NCBI GenBank assembly: GCA_019802505.1
Contig: JAFMOC010000373.1
Coordinates: 339,656 to 403,655 of the forward strand
Source of the DNA: Corydoras sp. C115
Lineage: Eukaryota; Chordata; Actinopteri; Siluriformes; Callichthyidae
Length of the DNA: 64,000 nucleotides
Direction of reading: 5' to 3'
Part shown: positions 21,353 through 32,413 of the stretch, one piece after another
Layout: the number at the start of each line of letters is the position of its first letter
Numbering within the stretch: position 1 is the stretch's first letter
Translations under genes and position numbers: made by a program
Notes under the pieces: generated by a model
Databases searched by the model: none
What the model was told of the DNA's origin: nothing
Seen by the model: only the letters and a program-made list of their open reading frames with translations

Positions 21353-22016
21353 TTATGAATGAATGAATAATACCAGTGGTCCAAAATATGTACAAAGTTT
21401 ATGGGGGTTGGCATGTTCTCCTCATATTAATTGGATGTTCAGTTTGCTTTCAGTCCTCTCTTTAGTCGTTCCATTGAAAGTGACTGCTTTAAATTGCCCC
21501 ATTCGTTGCTTGTGGATTAATATGCGGCTTGTTGTCATGCACTGACATTAGACGGTGTTTACTGACAGATGACTGAAGCCTGTTTTCCACACACCTCGTT
21601 TCCATTTTGATTTCAAATGGATTTAACGATGTCCCAATTCCGCTGCGAGTCCTACTCCGTAATTGAAGGTCAGCTCTAATAATCACACAGCATTCGAATA
21701 ATAGTTCAATTGATTTCTATTGTAAAAATGTATTACATTTTCAATTTCATGTCATCTCGGAGCTATTACCCGACCCTACTATATAAAGGCCGTCACGCCA
21801 GACAATCATTTCTACACATTTCTTTATATTGAGGAAGGAAATAAAGGTATTTACTTTTGACAAAATGTCACATGATAAATTATACCGATTGGTACTTGAC
21901 ATAATAATAATAAAAAAAAGATGTGTGCTGCACTTCCTGTACATATAAAATATATTATATAGCAACGTATACAGTGGAATATTTTATTCGTGTAGTTTAT
22001 GATAGCATATATACTG

Positions 22017-22022
<6 letters not shown>
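21353..22022. other. single-copy DNA, no gene recognised
   Basis: AT-rich sequence. A single AAATTGCCCCATTC near 21492 is too short to call a V-SINE fragment. Confidence 0.45.

Positions 22023-22067
<45 letters not shown>
22023..22067. repeat. (TA)n microsatellite
   Basis: About 22 uninterrupted TA units, directly before a V-SINE. Confidence 0.95.
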
Positions 22068-22068
<1 letters not shown>

Positions 22069-22412
22069 GGGTGGCACGGTGGCTTAGTGGTTGGCATGTT
22101 CTCCTCTCAGCGCTAAGGATTCCTGGTTTGAAATCCCATCCGTGTGGAGTTTCCATGTTCTCCCCGTGTCCACGTGGATTTCCTCCGGGTTCTCCGGTTT
22201 CCTCCCACAGACCAAAAACATGGATCAAGTCAATTGAATTCTCCTAATTGCCCCATATAGAGTCTGTGTGAGGGAGTGTGTGTCCAGCGCTAGATTGGCA
22301 CCCTGTCCTGGGGGTATCTGCCCAGCGCCCGAAACATTCTCCCCTGGATGGGCATGGGGAACCCCCCCGCAACCCTAATAGAGGATAAAGCAGAAAATAA
22401 TGGATGGATGGA
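22069..22412 (+). repeat. V-SINE-like copy, full length
   Basis: GGGTGGCACGGTGGCTTAG to GGATGGATGGA. The B box is mutated (GGTTTGAAATCCC). Confidence 0.92.
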
Positions 22413-22436
22413 GTTCCTATCTAGAATCTTTCCCTC

Positions 22437-22741
22437 ATTATCTTCCGCTTAATCCTCTATTAGCGTCTCAGGGGTGGAGGGGTGGTGGTGGGCGTGGAAC
22501 GTTTTGGGCGCTGGGCAGATACACCCAGGACAGGGTGCCAATCTATCACTGGGCACACTCACGCACATACACACACACTATGTGGGGCAATTTAGAGCAA
22601 TTAATTCACCTTGAATCCATGTTTTTTGGACTGTGGAAACTAGAGAACCTGGAGGAAACCCATGCGGACACGGGGAGAACATGGAAACTCCACCCAGATT
22701 GAGAGGTGAACATGCTAACCACTAAGCCACTGTGCCGCCCC
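22437..22741 (-). repeat. V-SINE-like copy, subfamily with altered 3' part
   Basis: The homopolymer and GGGCATGGGGAAC block is replaced by GGGTGGAGGGGTGGTGGTGG and GCGTGGAACG. The head is complete except for a B-box deletion. The same altered block occurs in reverse at 23.5 kb. Confidence 0.85.
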
Positions 22742-22743
22742 TA

Positions 22744-22935
22744 TCTAAATTGCCCCTATATAATGTGTGTGTGTGTGTGTGTGTGTGTGAATGTGTGAGA
22801 GTGCGTGTGCCCAACAATGGATTGGCACCCTGTCCTGGGTGTATCTGACATGAATATAATGTAAGGTAAATTAAATGATTTAAATTGCCCCTATATGTTA
22901 GGTGTTGGTGTGAGTAAATGCGTGGATACTGGGTG
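22744..22935 (+). repeat. V-SINE-like middle fragments with (TG)n
   Basis: AAATTGCCCCTATATAATG with a (TG)n expansion (about 22765-22788), CTGTCCTGGGTGTATCTG, then a second weaker AAATTGCCCCTATATG at about 22884. Confidence 0.65.
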
Positions 22936-23368
22936 GTTAACACCACTTTTTTATTCATCCAATGAATTAATTACATTTTGAATAATGGCCTAATATACAG
23001 ACAGTTACTTTTTATTATACTGCTGAGTAAGCAATGCACAAATTATGTCCGGGCAATAGAACCCACCATAAATTCAATGCAAAACCATTTCTAAGTAAAA
23101 ACATTCGACTGAATATAAACTCTGCCAGATATCAATAACTTCGACCTCAAGAACCACATTCATTTTTCCAGACATCTGGAAAGCAAGCGCTACACGGACT
23201 CAGAAAGCTTTAGACTTTGCTTTGACCCGACCAAAACAAAGTTTAGAGTACTGAGATGACTTCGACAAAGTACTGCTACCTAACCTGAAAACTATCACAA
23301 CAGTCATGAATACAATCTTAATAGTAAATGGATAGTATAGAGTTTGTATTCGTAATTGAAATTAGGAA
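22936..23368. other. single-copy DNA, no gene recognised
   Basis: AT-rich, with stops in all frames and no repeats recognised. Confidence 0.45.
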
Positions 23369-23546
23369 TTAAATGCTCTGAATTGCCCCATATAGAGTGT
23401 GTTTGTGTGTGTGAGTGTGTGCCCAGTGATAGATTGGTGCCCTGTCCTGGGTATATCTGCCCAGCGCCGAAACGTTCCACGCCCACCACCACTCCTCCCC
23501 CCCCGCGACCCTAATAGTGGATAAAGCGGAACATAATGGATGGATA
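23369..23546 (+). repeat. V-SINE-like 3' half, altered subfamily
   Basis: GAATTGCCCCATATAGAGTG to ATAATGGATGG. It carries CGTTCCACGCCCACCACC instead of the usual CGTTCTCCCCTGGATGGGC. Confidence 0.85.
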
Positions 23547-23668
23547 AATTGCCCCATATATAGTGTGGGGCTCTGAGTGAGGGTGCTCAGTGATAGATTG
23601 GCGTCCTGTCCTGGGTGTATCTGCCCAGTGCCCGAAACGTTTTCCCCTGGATGGGCATGGGGAACCAC
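23547..23668 (+). repeat. V-SINE-like 3' half, second in tandem
   Basis: Starts AAATTGCCCCATATATAG right after the previous ATGGATGG end, and stops at GGGGAACCACATCTCC before the terminal block. It has the usual 3' part, unlike its neighbour. Confidence 0.82.
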
Positions 23669-23998
23669 ATCTCCATCACTGTGATATACACTGCTTGTTA
23701 TGTGTTTGAAGTTTTAAGGAAACCTCTGTATAACGTACACTTCGGTTTGTTGAATGGTGCTTCCAACCGCTTAACATTTTCAAACTGCGTAAAGAACACA
23801 GGTCTCCCACTGCGTCTTCCTCCCCTCAAAGGTTCTTCCTGTCACCTGTGCTTGCTCTTCGGGGGTTCAAGCCCTTTTGTTTTGCAAACATGCTTTAAGG
23901 CAGTGTTCTGTTGTCGAAAGGTTCCTTATAATTACAATACATTTCGGATAAATTACTTTGATGTCTTGTTCTCATTATAAAGTACACAGCTATAAGTT
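23669..23998. other. mostly single-copy DNA with an old repeat fragment
   Basis: About 23805-23900 (AAGGTTCTTCC, GCTTGCTCTTCGGGGG) resembles the minus strand of the 50.2-kb repeat family. No gene is seen. Confidence 0.4.
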
Positions 23999-24845
<847 letters not shown>

Positions 24846-26137
24846 ATTTGCCAAATTAATAACTTGTAATAATGCAGTTGATAAATATGTCCCATTATTT
24901 ATTCCTCTTGTTAGACATACTGTGAGAATATGACTACATTTGGGGTCGTTCGGTGTGCACCTCGGTTGGACATGCGTTATCTTAACCTGATTAGACTGCG
25001 ATGTCACTCCCGCTCTGATCTGCTCTTTCCGTCCGCGTCAATTCCAAAATACAATCTTCCAAAACGGCAGTGACACGGATTTCCCCCCTCGCAGATCTCT
25101 CGCAGATCGCCCGTTCTTCAATTACGTCCTAATTTCCCGAGACATCTGTCCGGTCAAATGTAAAAGAGGAAAGGTCCGCCGTCTCTCCATTTCGGACCGC
25201 GATAAGGCGTGTGTGTTTTCCCAAAGACACACACTAATGATGGTTCTATTACGAGCCCATATCCATTATCCCAGAGCACTTTATAGGCATCTGCAGCTGG
25301 GACCGCATCATTAGCATTCGCCAGTATGAACTCTCATAGTGCTGATGCATGGTTTGTACTCGGCACACTGCATCAAGCATCCAGCCATTTTTAATCATTA
25401 CCAGAAGAAAAAAAATGGGCCCGTATTGGAAAACCTCCAGCCGCTATTACCTCAGAAGTGGGAGAACAGCTGTTGCGATTTGGCCGGGCGATGTGACGGT
25501 GAGAAAAAGGCAAGATTAAACGATCCACTCGGGCCGAGGAAGCGTGGAGTCGCCGGCAGTTGGACCAGAGCGGCTGGGCAAGTGCTCCCGCGAAGCGTGC
25601 ATGAGGTAATTTCCTCATCTCCTCGCCTGACCCCGTTTGGGTTTCGCAGGTTTCGGTAATCTCGCTTCGCTCCTGGAAAAGAGGATATTGCTTTGTTTTA
25701 AATCAGGTTTCAGGACTCTGATCTCATTGCAAAATCCGTGAGAATTCACAACGCTGGAGACATTCTCCTGAACGAAGATGTAAGCCAATATAGAACGCCC
25801 TGCTATTCATGCAAATCCCACCGAGAGGATTCGCGCAAATTGGCAATTATGCAAGCTCGCTGGGTTTTAGCAATAAAACGGCATTGAACACGCGACACGT
25901 GACCTCGTATCGATCGGCGAATGGGCTGATGGGCTGCAACTGCTTAGTCATGGGCAATGCGGTGATCGAGTCAGCGTTTAGCGGGCAATACATATCTAAA
26001 GGCATTAAACTCAATGAAAGAATCAGTTGCTTGCGGCTTTTTTAATTTTAAAATGCATCTGAGCTCTAATTTGCATGTCTTACTTGGGGGGCGTGGTGGG
26101 GGTGGCCTGCATGTGGCCCACCGCTGGACTGCTTATA
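24846..26137. other. largest repeat-free island
   Basis: About 1.3 kb with near-balanced base composition, CpGs kept, no SINE and no long recognised frame. The 25339-25659 plus and 25391-25618 minus frames overlap and resemble nothing known to me. A conserved non-coding element or an unrecognised exon is possible but not shown. Confidence 0.45.
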
Positions 26138-26180
26138 AGAGAAGATAGACCTTTATTTGTCCCCCAATGGGGGAATTCAC
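26138..26180 (-). repeat. LINE-type 3' tail fragment
   Basis: GATAGACCTTTATTTGTCCC and CAATGGGGGAATTCAC read, in reverse, as GTGAATTCCCCC..ACAAATAAAGGTCTATC, a familiar teleost LINE 3' end. Confidence 0.5.
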
Positions 26181-26269
26181 AAAAGGGACAGTGTAGAAGG
26201 ATTGTCGTGACGTGGGGGGAGAAGGCGGAGTTGTCATGGTTGGACTTTGGTTACGGTTAATGGCTCGGC

Positions 26270-26666
26270 CTGATGGAGGGGAGAGAGATCGGCCATGAGC
26301 TGGTGGGACGGTGGACACGGCACGTTTGCGAGAATGATACAGAGGAAGGAATGAGGACTGGAGACAGGATTTGACGCCAACCAACAGACTTTATTGCCAC
26401 AAGTTTGCAAAACTAATACTGTAAAAAGTTTCATGTCAGCAATAAAGCCTTTTCGTTGGGGTCAAATCCTGTCTCCGGTTCTCATCCCCTCCTGGATTTC
26501 AGCACCAATGGTAACGGGGAAGGAATGAGGACCGGAGACAGGATTTGACCCCAACGAACAGGCTTTGTTGCTGACATGACCCTTTTTACAGTATTAGTTT
26601 TGCAAACTTGTGGCAATAAAGTCTGTTGGTTGGGGTCAAATCCTGTCTCCAGTCCTCATTCCTTCC
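26270..26666. repeat. LTR-like sequence in inverted-repeat arrangement
   Basis: Arm 1 (26344-26489) and arm 2 (26519-26666) are reverse complements with few differences, separated by about 30 bp. Each arm holds a piece of the LTR-like unit in both orientations (CAACAGACTTTATTG on one side, GCAATAAAGCC or its complement on the other). AATAAA and the CATTCCTTCC block match the tandem units to the right. Confidence 0.8.
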
Positions 26667-27552
26667 CCTGTTACAACTGGTGCCGAAACCTGCGAGCTGA
26701 GAGAGAGATCAACCATGAGCTAGTGGGACGGTGGACATTGCACATCTGCGAGAATAATACTGAAAAAAGTGTTGTGTCGGCAATAAAGCCTGTTGGTTGG
26801 GGTCAAATCCTCTATCTGTCCCTCATTCCTTCCCTTGTTACAACTGGTACCGAAATGCGGGAGTGGATGTGGACGCACGTGGCAGAGGACGTCACTTGCG
26901 AGGTGCGAAGCCATGTTCTCCAGCAAAGGTGCATGTCCCAAGGAGCACAATGCGGAGTGTGTGGGGCAACCGCAGTTGGAGCAGAAGACGCCATGGTGCA
27001 TCACTCATCGGGGAAATGGGGAGGCGTGGAATGAGAGAGATACCAACCATGAACTTGTGGGACGGTGGACATTGCACATTTGTGAAACTAATACTGTAAA
27101 AAGTGTTGTGTCAGCAATAAAGTCTGTTGATTAGGGTAAAATCCTGTCTTCGGTCCTCGTTCCTTCCCCCGTTACAACTGGTACCGAAATCCGGGAGTGC
27201 GGGAGGACGCATGTGGCTGAGGACGTCATCTGCAAACTGTTCTCCAGTAAGGGTGCTTTGCCTGTGGAGTGCGAAGCGGAGTGGGCGTGGCAAGCGGAGG
27301 TTCCAGCAACCGCGGTTGGAGCGGAAGACGCAGTGGTGCATCACTCATGGGGGAAACGGGGAGGCGTGGAATGAGAGAGAGACCAACCAAGAGCTGTCGG
27401 GACAGTGGACACGGCACGTTTGCGAAGCTAATACTGTAAAAAGTGTCATGTCAGCAATAAAGCCTGTTGGTTGGTAAATCCCGTTTCCTGTCCTCATTCC
27501 TTCCACTCCCCGTTACAACTGGTGCCAAAATCCGGGAGGTTGTCACCGGCAA
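26667..27552 (+). repeat. tandem LTR/leader-like units with PBS-like motifs
   Basis: CATTCCTTCC and GTTACAACTGGTRCCRAAA recur with the PBS-like word at 26678 (TGGTGCCGAAACC), 26845, 27179 and 27520, spaced 167, 334 and 341 bp. AATAAAG lies about 55-75 bp upstream of each. This order (AATAAA, LTR end GTTACA, then TGGTGCCGAAA) is what is expected of R-U5 followed by a tRNA primer-binding site in an LTR retrotransposon. No gag or pol sequence is present, and 27520 has TGGTGCCAAAATCC. Small open frames here are in conflict and not called. Confidence 0.6.
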
Positions 27553-27781
27553 CCTCCGGGTTCTCTGGTTTCCTCCCACAGTCCAAAAACATGGATCAAG
27601 TCAATTGAATTCTTCAAATTGTCCCATATTGAGTGAGTGTGAGTGTGTCCAGTGATAGATTGGCGTACTGTCCTGGGTGTATCTGCCCAGCGCCCGAAAC
27701 GTTCTCCCCTGGATGGCCATGGGGAACCCCCCGCGACCCTAATAGAGGATAAAGCAGAAGATAATGGATGGATGGATGGAT
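27553..27781 (+). repeat. V-SINE-like copy, 5' truncated
   Basis: Starts in the core at CCTCCGGGTTCTCTGG, fused to the end of the LTR-like series, and is complete to GGATGGATGGATGGA. Confidence 0.9.
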
Positions 27782-28679
27782 TTTGGTACCAGATAGCACC
27801 ACACACCTTAGGGGTCTACTAGAGTCCATACCTTTGTGGGTAAAATCTGTTTAGTCAGCAAATTTGGGAGCACCACAATATAAAGAGAGGGTTTGAATGT
27901 TATGCCAAGCCAGTGCAATATATACTGTATGTGAGAAATCAAATAATACGTCCCCCCTGGTCGTCAAATGTCCTTTAATGACATTCTACACCCAACAATG
28001 AGTAACAACAAGAAGGTTTCCATTCCAAAAAAAGCTGAAACAGCAGGAATTGGGCCCCAAGTCATCATTACATCATTAAAACAAAATTAGGGAAGACATA
28101 AAGGCACAGGGATGATGCCCGCACACTAGGGAGCTGTTACCGGACAGAGGGGGTGGGGTTCCCTCCAGGGTCTGTTGGGTGCCAGGTAACCCAAATGCCC
28201 CAGATAACAGGCAGAAGGCAGGTTTTGGATTAAGATTGTGATTAGTGGGCAAAGCTCCCGAGGGCTAGTCTTCCTCTCAGTAGCGAGGAAGAGGAGTGTA
28301 TTTAGACACTGTGTGTATTTGTTATTACAGTATTGTCAAAGTTTAGAACGTTTGTGTGTAGGTAGACCGGGTTTATTTAGACCTGCGAGGTAGGAGGTGT
28401 TAGCGAGGATGTTCACGAACAAGGACGAGACTCAATCAATGTTTGGGAGACCAAAATATCCAGAAATAAAAGGAAGACTTTTGTCACAACATGCTACAGG
28501 GAACTAAAACAGCAGTAGGGATATCCAGCTGTGTGTTAGAACTCCTACATCGGCATCCCAATGCTTTTAAAACCTCCATTCGCTGCGTCTGAATAACTAA
28601 TGATCCTTTTCATTAGACCTCATGTGTTGGGTGCTGATACAAAAACGTGGCTGATTAATAATATCAGGACCTTACATGA
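27782..28679. other. single-copy DNA, no gene recognised
   Basis: Frequent stops, no repeat family recognised and no RNA-like motif. Confidence 0.45.
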
Positions 28680-28743
28680 GGCGGCACCGGGTTCGAATCC
28701 CCGTCTGGGTCCAGTTTCTATGTTTCAGCGACAGATTGGCACT
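28680..28743 (+). repeat. V-SINE-like head fragment, collapsed
   Basis: GGCGGCACC joined to GGGTTCGAATCCCCGTCTGG, then directly to CAGCGACAGATTGGCAC. Core and most of the middle are missing. Confidence 0.75.
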
Positions 28744-28778
28744 TGAGATATTTATTTAGAAAGATTAATATAGCTTGG

Positions 28779-29121
28779 GGTGGCACGGTGGCTTAGTGGT
28801 TAGCATGTTCTCCTCTCAGCACTGGGGTTCGAATCACAATCTGGGTGGAGTTTCCATGTTCTCCCCGTATCCGTGTGGGTTTCCTCCGGGTTCTCCGGTT
28901 TCCTCTCACAGTCCAAAAACATGGATCAAGTCAATTGAGTTCTCCAAATTGCCCCATATAGAGTGTATCTGTGTGAGTGAGTGTGTGCCCAGCGATAGAT
29001 TGGCGTCCTGTCCTGGGTTTATCTGCCCAGCGCCCGAAACGTTCTCCCCTGGATGGGCATGGGGAACCCCCCCGCAACCCTAATATAGGATAAAGTGGAA
29101 GATAATGAATGAATGAATGAG
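28779..29121 (+). repeat. V-SINE-like copy, full length, with target-site duplication
   Basis: GGGTGGCACGGTGGC to AATGAATGAATGA. TAATATAGCTTGGGG occurs just before it (from 28768) and again just after it (from 29123), so about 11 bp (TAATATAGCTT) are duplicated and a second copy starts at the repeat. Confidence 0.92.
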
Positions 29122-29133
29122 TAATATAGCTTG

Positions 29134-29305
29134 GGGTGGCACGGTGGGTTAGTGGTTGGCATGTTCTCCTCTCAGCGCTACGGATTTCAGGTTCGAATCC
29201 CAATCTGGTTGGAGTTTCCATGTTCTCCCCGTGTCAGCGTGGGTTTCCTCTGGGTTCTTGGTTTCCTCCCACAGTCCAAAAACATGGATCAAGGTCAATT
29301 GAATG
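29134..29305 (+). repeat. V-SINE-like head and core
   Basis: Runs from GGGGTGGCACGGTGGG to TCAATTGAATGATTCC, then is replaced by a minus-strand copy. Confidence 0.88.
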
Positions 29306-29307
29306 AT

Positions 29308-29590
29308 TCCCAATGACCATCCGGGGAGAACTCTTAGGGCGCTGAGCAGATACACCCTATCGCCAATCTATCACTGGACACACACTCACTCACACACACA
29401 CTCTATATGGGGCAATTTGGTGAATTCCATTGAAATTGATCCATGTTTTTGGACTGTGGGAGGAAACCGGAGAACCCGGAGCAAACCATTGCGGACACGG
29501 GGAGAACATGGAAACTCCACCCAGATTGGGATTCTGGGAATTCCTAGCACTGAGAGGAGAACATGCTAACCACTAATCCACTTTGGCACC
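29308..29590 (-). repeat. V-SINE-like copy, inverted to the previous
   Basis: Starts ATGACCATCCGGGGAGAAC and runs through middle, core and a head with a damaged B box (GATTGGGATTCTGGG). With 29134-29305 it makes a long inverted repeat with its loop in the middle and 3' part. Confidence 0.87.
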
Positions 29591-29647
29591 AAGATGTTAG
29601 CAGCAAATCCAATAAAGCCTGGATCACCCCGGCTGGAGAACATGATT

Positions 29648-29695
29648 GGACAACCAGATTGGGATTCAAACCTGGAATCCCTAGCGCTGAGATTC
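29648..29695 (-). repeat. V-SINE-like head fragment
   Basis: Short piece AGATTGGGATTCAAACCTGG to CTAGCGCTGAG. Confidence 0.7.
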
Positions 29696-29715
29696 GAATG
29701 TGTAAGTAAGTTATA

Positions 29716-29880
29716 TCATCCAGAATTCAATTGACTTGATCCATGTTTTTGGACTGTGGGAGGAAACCGGAGAACCCGGAGGAAACCCACACGGACACGG
29801 GGAGAACATGGAAACTCCACCCAGATGGGGATTTGAACCGGGAATCCCTAGTGCTAAGAGGCGAACATGCTAACCAGTAA
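29716..29880 (-). repeat. V-SINE-like core and head, with flanking repeat
   Basis: GAATTCAATTGACTTGATCC to GCTAACCAGTAA. AAGTTATATCA lies at both edges (29708-29718 and 29879-29889), consistent with a target-site duplication around a 5' and 3' shortened insert. Confidence 0.85.
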
Positions 29881-29915
29881 GTTATATCAATTGAATTAAA
29901 ATATTGCACTGTGGG

Positions 29916-30248
29916 GACGGCACGGTGGCTTAGTGATTGGCATGTTCTCCTCTCAGCGCTGAAGGTTCATGTTAGAATCCCAATCTGGGTGGATGTTTTC
30001 CCCGTGTCCACGTGGGTTTCCTCTGGGTTCTCAGGTTTCTTCCCACAGTCCAAAAACATGGATCAAGGACAACTTAATTCTCCAAGTTGCCCCATATAGA
30101 GTGTGTGTGTGTGAATGAGTGTATCCAGTGATAGATTGGAGCCCTGTCCTGGGTGTATCTGCCAAGCGCCCGAAACGTTCTCCCCTGAATGGGCATGGGG
30201 AACCCCCCCGCGACCCTAGTAGAGGATAAAGCGAAAGATAATGGATGG
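29916..30248 (+). repeat. V-SINE-like copy with 15-bp target-site duplication
   Basis: ATATTGCACTGTGGG at 29901-29915 and 30249-30263 brackets the copy exactly. The core lacks the GGAGTTTCCATGTTC segment. Among the copies here this gives the clearest signature of L1-endonuclease-style retrotransposition. Confidence 0.93.
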
Positions 30249-30263
30249 ATATTGCACTGTGGG

Positions 30264-30929
30264 TAAGGTAATATGATTGAAAAATGCAATATTACTCTAA
30301 TTAATCATAATTACTATAGCTCACATAAAAGTTGTATTATTAAATGAGGAGTTAAGCAGTTTGATGATACTCCAGTGGCGTTCTGTGGTGCAGTTGGGTG
30401 GAATGAGTCCTAAGCTGAATGTTTTCCTGGGTCTGACCAGTGTGTGGTACAGTGGATGGGAGGCATTGTCCATGAAGGCCTTCAGCCCTGACACTGCCAT
30501 CATCAACAACATCATTATCAGCCTTACGAATCAGTCTGTTGGCATCTGCCACCATCTACCAACAGCACAACGGATGCCACTCCCCACCACCGCCTCATTA
30601 AAGATCCCTAAACGAAGCAGAGACGACTTCGGCCCACGCTGTGGAGGCTTTGTGTGTTTCTAACCTAACTTTATAGCGTTAAAAACAATCATCTTGACGT
30701 CTGAATGTTCACTGTGCTTCTGCGATAAACATTATCGGCTCATTTTACAAGAGCCATTTGATTTAAGGAGATGCCGTTTATCGAATGGCGAACCAGCAGG
30801 TGGCAGCGAAGCAGTCCGGCTTTTATGTTAATGAACTGCTGTTTTGGAAACAGTGAGCCAAGAGGATCAGGTTCTGGCATCTGGAAATCGCTATTCCTTT
30901 GCTCTGTGACAGCCCACAGGTACCAGATG
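30264..30929. other. single-copy or old repeat DNA
   Basis: 30361-30660 (TGGTGCAGTTGGGTGGAATG, GTGTGGTACAGTGGATGGGA) resembles a dispersed teleost LINE-derived sequence, but I cannot confirm frame or family. No intact gene is seen. Confidence 0.4.
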
Positions 30930-31035
30930 AAGCCTGAACCTCTGTTTAGAAAGCCATACGTCGGTTCTTTAAACTTTATTAGTGTTGGGGAAGTTATTAC
31001 GGCCTTTACCAGAAACGGGAATGGGTTTCCCATCC
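30930..31035. repeat. direct-duplication unit, first copy
   Basis: CAGATGAAGCCTGAACCTCT to GGGAATGGGTTTCCCATCC. Repeats at 31570-31680 with about ten differences. Confidence 0.85.
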
Positions 31036-31253
31036 ATCCATCCAAAGAACATTTCACACAAACACACTCTATATGGGTCAATTTAGAGCATTCGATTTAA
31101 CTTGCATCCATGTTTTTGGACTGTGGGCAAAGCGGAGAAGATCCACATGGACACAAAGAGAACATGGGAACTCCACCCAGATTGGGATTCAAACCTGGAA
31201 TCCCTAGTGCTGAGAGGAGAACATGCTAACCACTAAGCCACCGTGCCGCCCCA
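31036..31253 (-). repeat. V-SINE-like copy lacking 3' part
   Basis: ACAAACACACTCTATATGGG to CACCGTGCCGCCCC. The 3' part is replaced by the duplicated single-copy DNA, leaving only CATCCATCC. Confidence 0.88.
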
Positions 31254-31295
31254 AGCTGAATTGAACTTTCTAGTTCATAACATCATCTGCTAGGG

Positions 31296-31513
31296 TTGGG
31301 GGTTCCCAATGCCCCACCAGGGGAGAACATTACCCCCCCCTGATCATGGACCTTGATCCATGTTTTTGGACTGTGGGAGGAAACCGGAGAACCCGGAGGA
31401 AACCCATGCGGACACGGGGAGACCATGGAAACTCCACCCAGATTGGGATTCCAATTGGGAATCCCTAGTGCTGAAAGGAGAACATGCTAAACACTGAGCC
31501 ACCGTGCCACCCC
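31296..31513 (-). repeat. V-SINE-like copy, middle deleted
   Basis: GGGTTCCCAATGCCCCACC, then ACATTACCCCCCCTGATC, then core and head to CCGTGCCACCCC. The middle region is missing. Confidence 0.87.
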
Positions 31514-31569
31514 AAGCTGAATTAAGCTTTCTAGTTCATAACTTAACTTATTATTGGCGTCTTAATCAT

Positions 31570-31680
31570 CAGATGAGGCCAGAACCTCTGTTTAGAAAGC
31601 CATACGTCGGTTCTTTAAACTTTATTAGTGTTGGGTAAGTTATTACAGCCTTTACCTGAAACGGGAATGGGTTTTCATCC
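31570..31680. repeat. direct-duplication unit, second copy
   Basis: CAGATGAGGCCAGAACCTC to GGGAATGGGTTTTCATCCATCC, matching 30930-31035. The interval between holds two V-SINE copies. Confidence 0.85.
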
Positions 31681-32410
31681 ATCCAATCTTCCAATAACTT
31701 CCGCTTGTTCGGGGTTCGGGTCGCGGGGGCAGCAACCGAAGTAGGGAAACCCAGACTTCCCTCGCCCCAGCCGCCGCCACCAGCTCGACTGGGGGAACCC
31801 CGAGGCGCTCCCAGACCAGCTCAGGGATATAATCCGTCTGTCCAGCGTGTCCTGGGTCTTCCCCGGGGTTCTCCTCCCAGCTGGACTTGCCTGAAACACC
31901 TCCCTAGGGAGGCGCCCAGGAGGCATCCCGACCAGATGCCCGAACGACCTCAACTGGCTCCTTTTGATGCGGAGGAGTAGTGGCTCCACTCTGAGTCTCT
32001 CCCGGGTGACCGAGCTTCTCACCCCGTCTCTAAGGGAGAGCCCAGCCACCCTGCGGAGAAAACCCATTTCGGTCGCTTGTATTGGTGATCTTGTTCTTTC
32101 GGTCATCACCCAAAGCTCATGACCATAGGTGAGGGTTGGAACGTAGATTGACTGCTAAATCGAGAGCTGTGCCTTTTGGCTCAGCTCCTTCTTCACCACC
32201 ACAGACCAGTATAGGGTCCGCATCACTGCTGACCCCGCCCCCATCCATCTGTCAATCTCACGTTCCATCTTACCACACCTCGTCAACAAGACCCCGAGAT
32301 ACTCAAACTCCTCCACTTGAGGCAAGATCTGATCCCTGACCCAGAGAGGACTCTCCACCCTTTCCCGACTGAGAACCATGGCCTCACATTTGGAGGTGCT
32401 GATTTTCATT
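31675..32410 (-). pseudogene. 5'-truncated LINE, reverse-transcriptase C-terminal part
   Basis: Read on the minus strand from 32409, the frame gives KISTSKCEAMVLSRE, then LPQVEEFEYLGVLLT, MEREIDRWMGAGSAVMRTLY and VVVKKELS. After a frame change it gives LTYGHELWVMTERTRS, AEMGFL-type text and VTRERLRVEPLLL to a terminal CCPRDPNPEQAE. This is the thumb/C-terminal end of a teleost non-LTR retrotransposon polymerase. The catalytic YADD block would lie upstream and is absent, so the copy is dead. It ends in a CATCCATC-type tail on the plus strand at 31676. At least one frameshift separates the two open parts (32155-32409 and 31675-32109). Confidence 0.8.
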
Positions 32411-32413
32411 CAG

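Noticed and set aside
26576..27477. Overlapping 100-150-codon frames on both strands
   Set aside because: They lie over tandem LTR-like units, contradict each other and lack gag or pol motifs.
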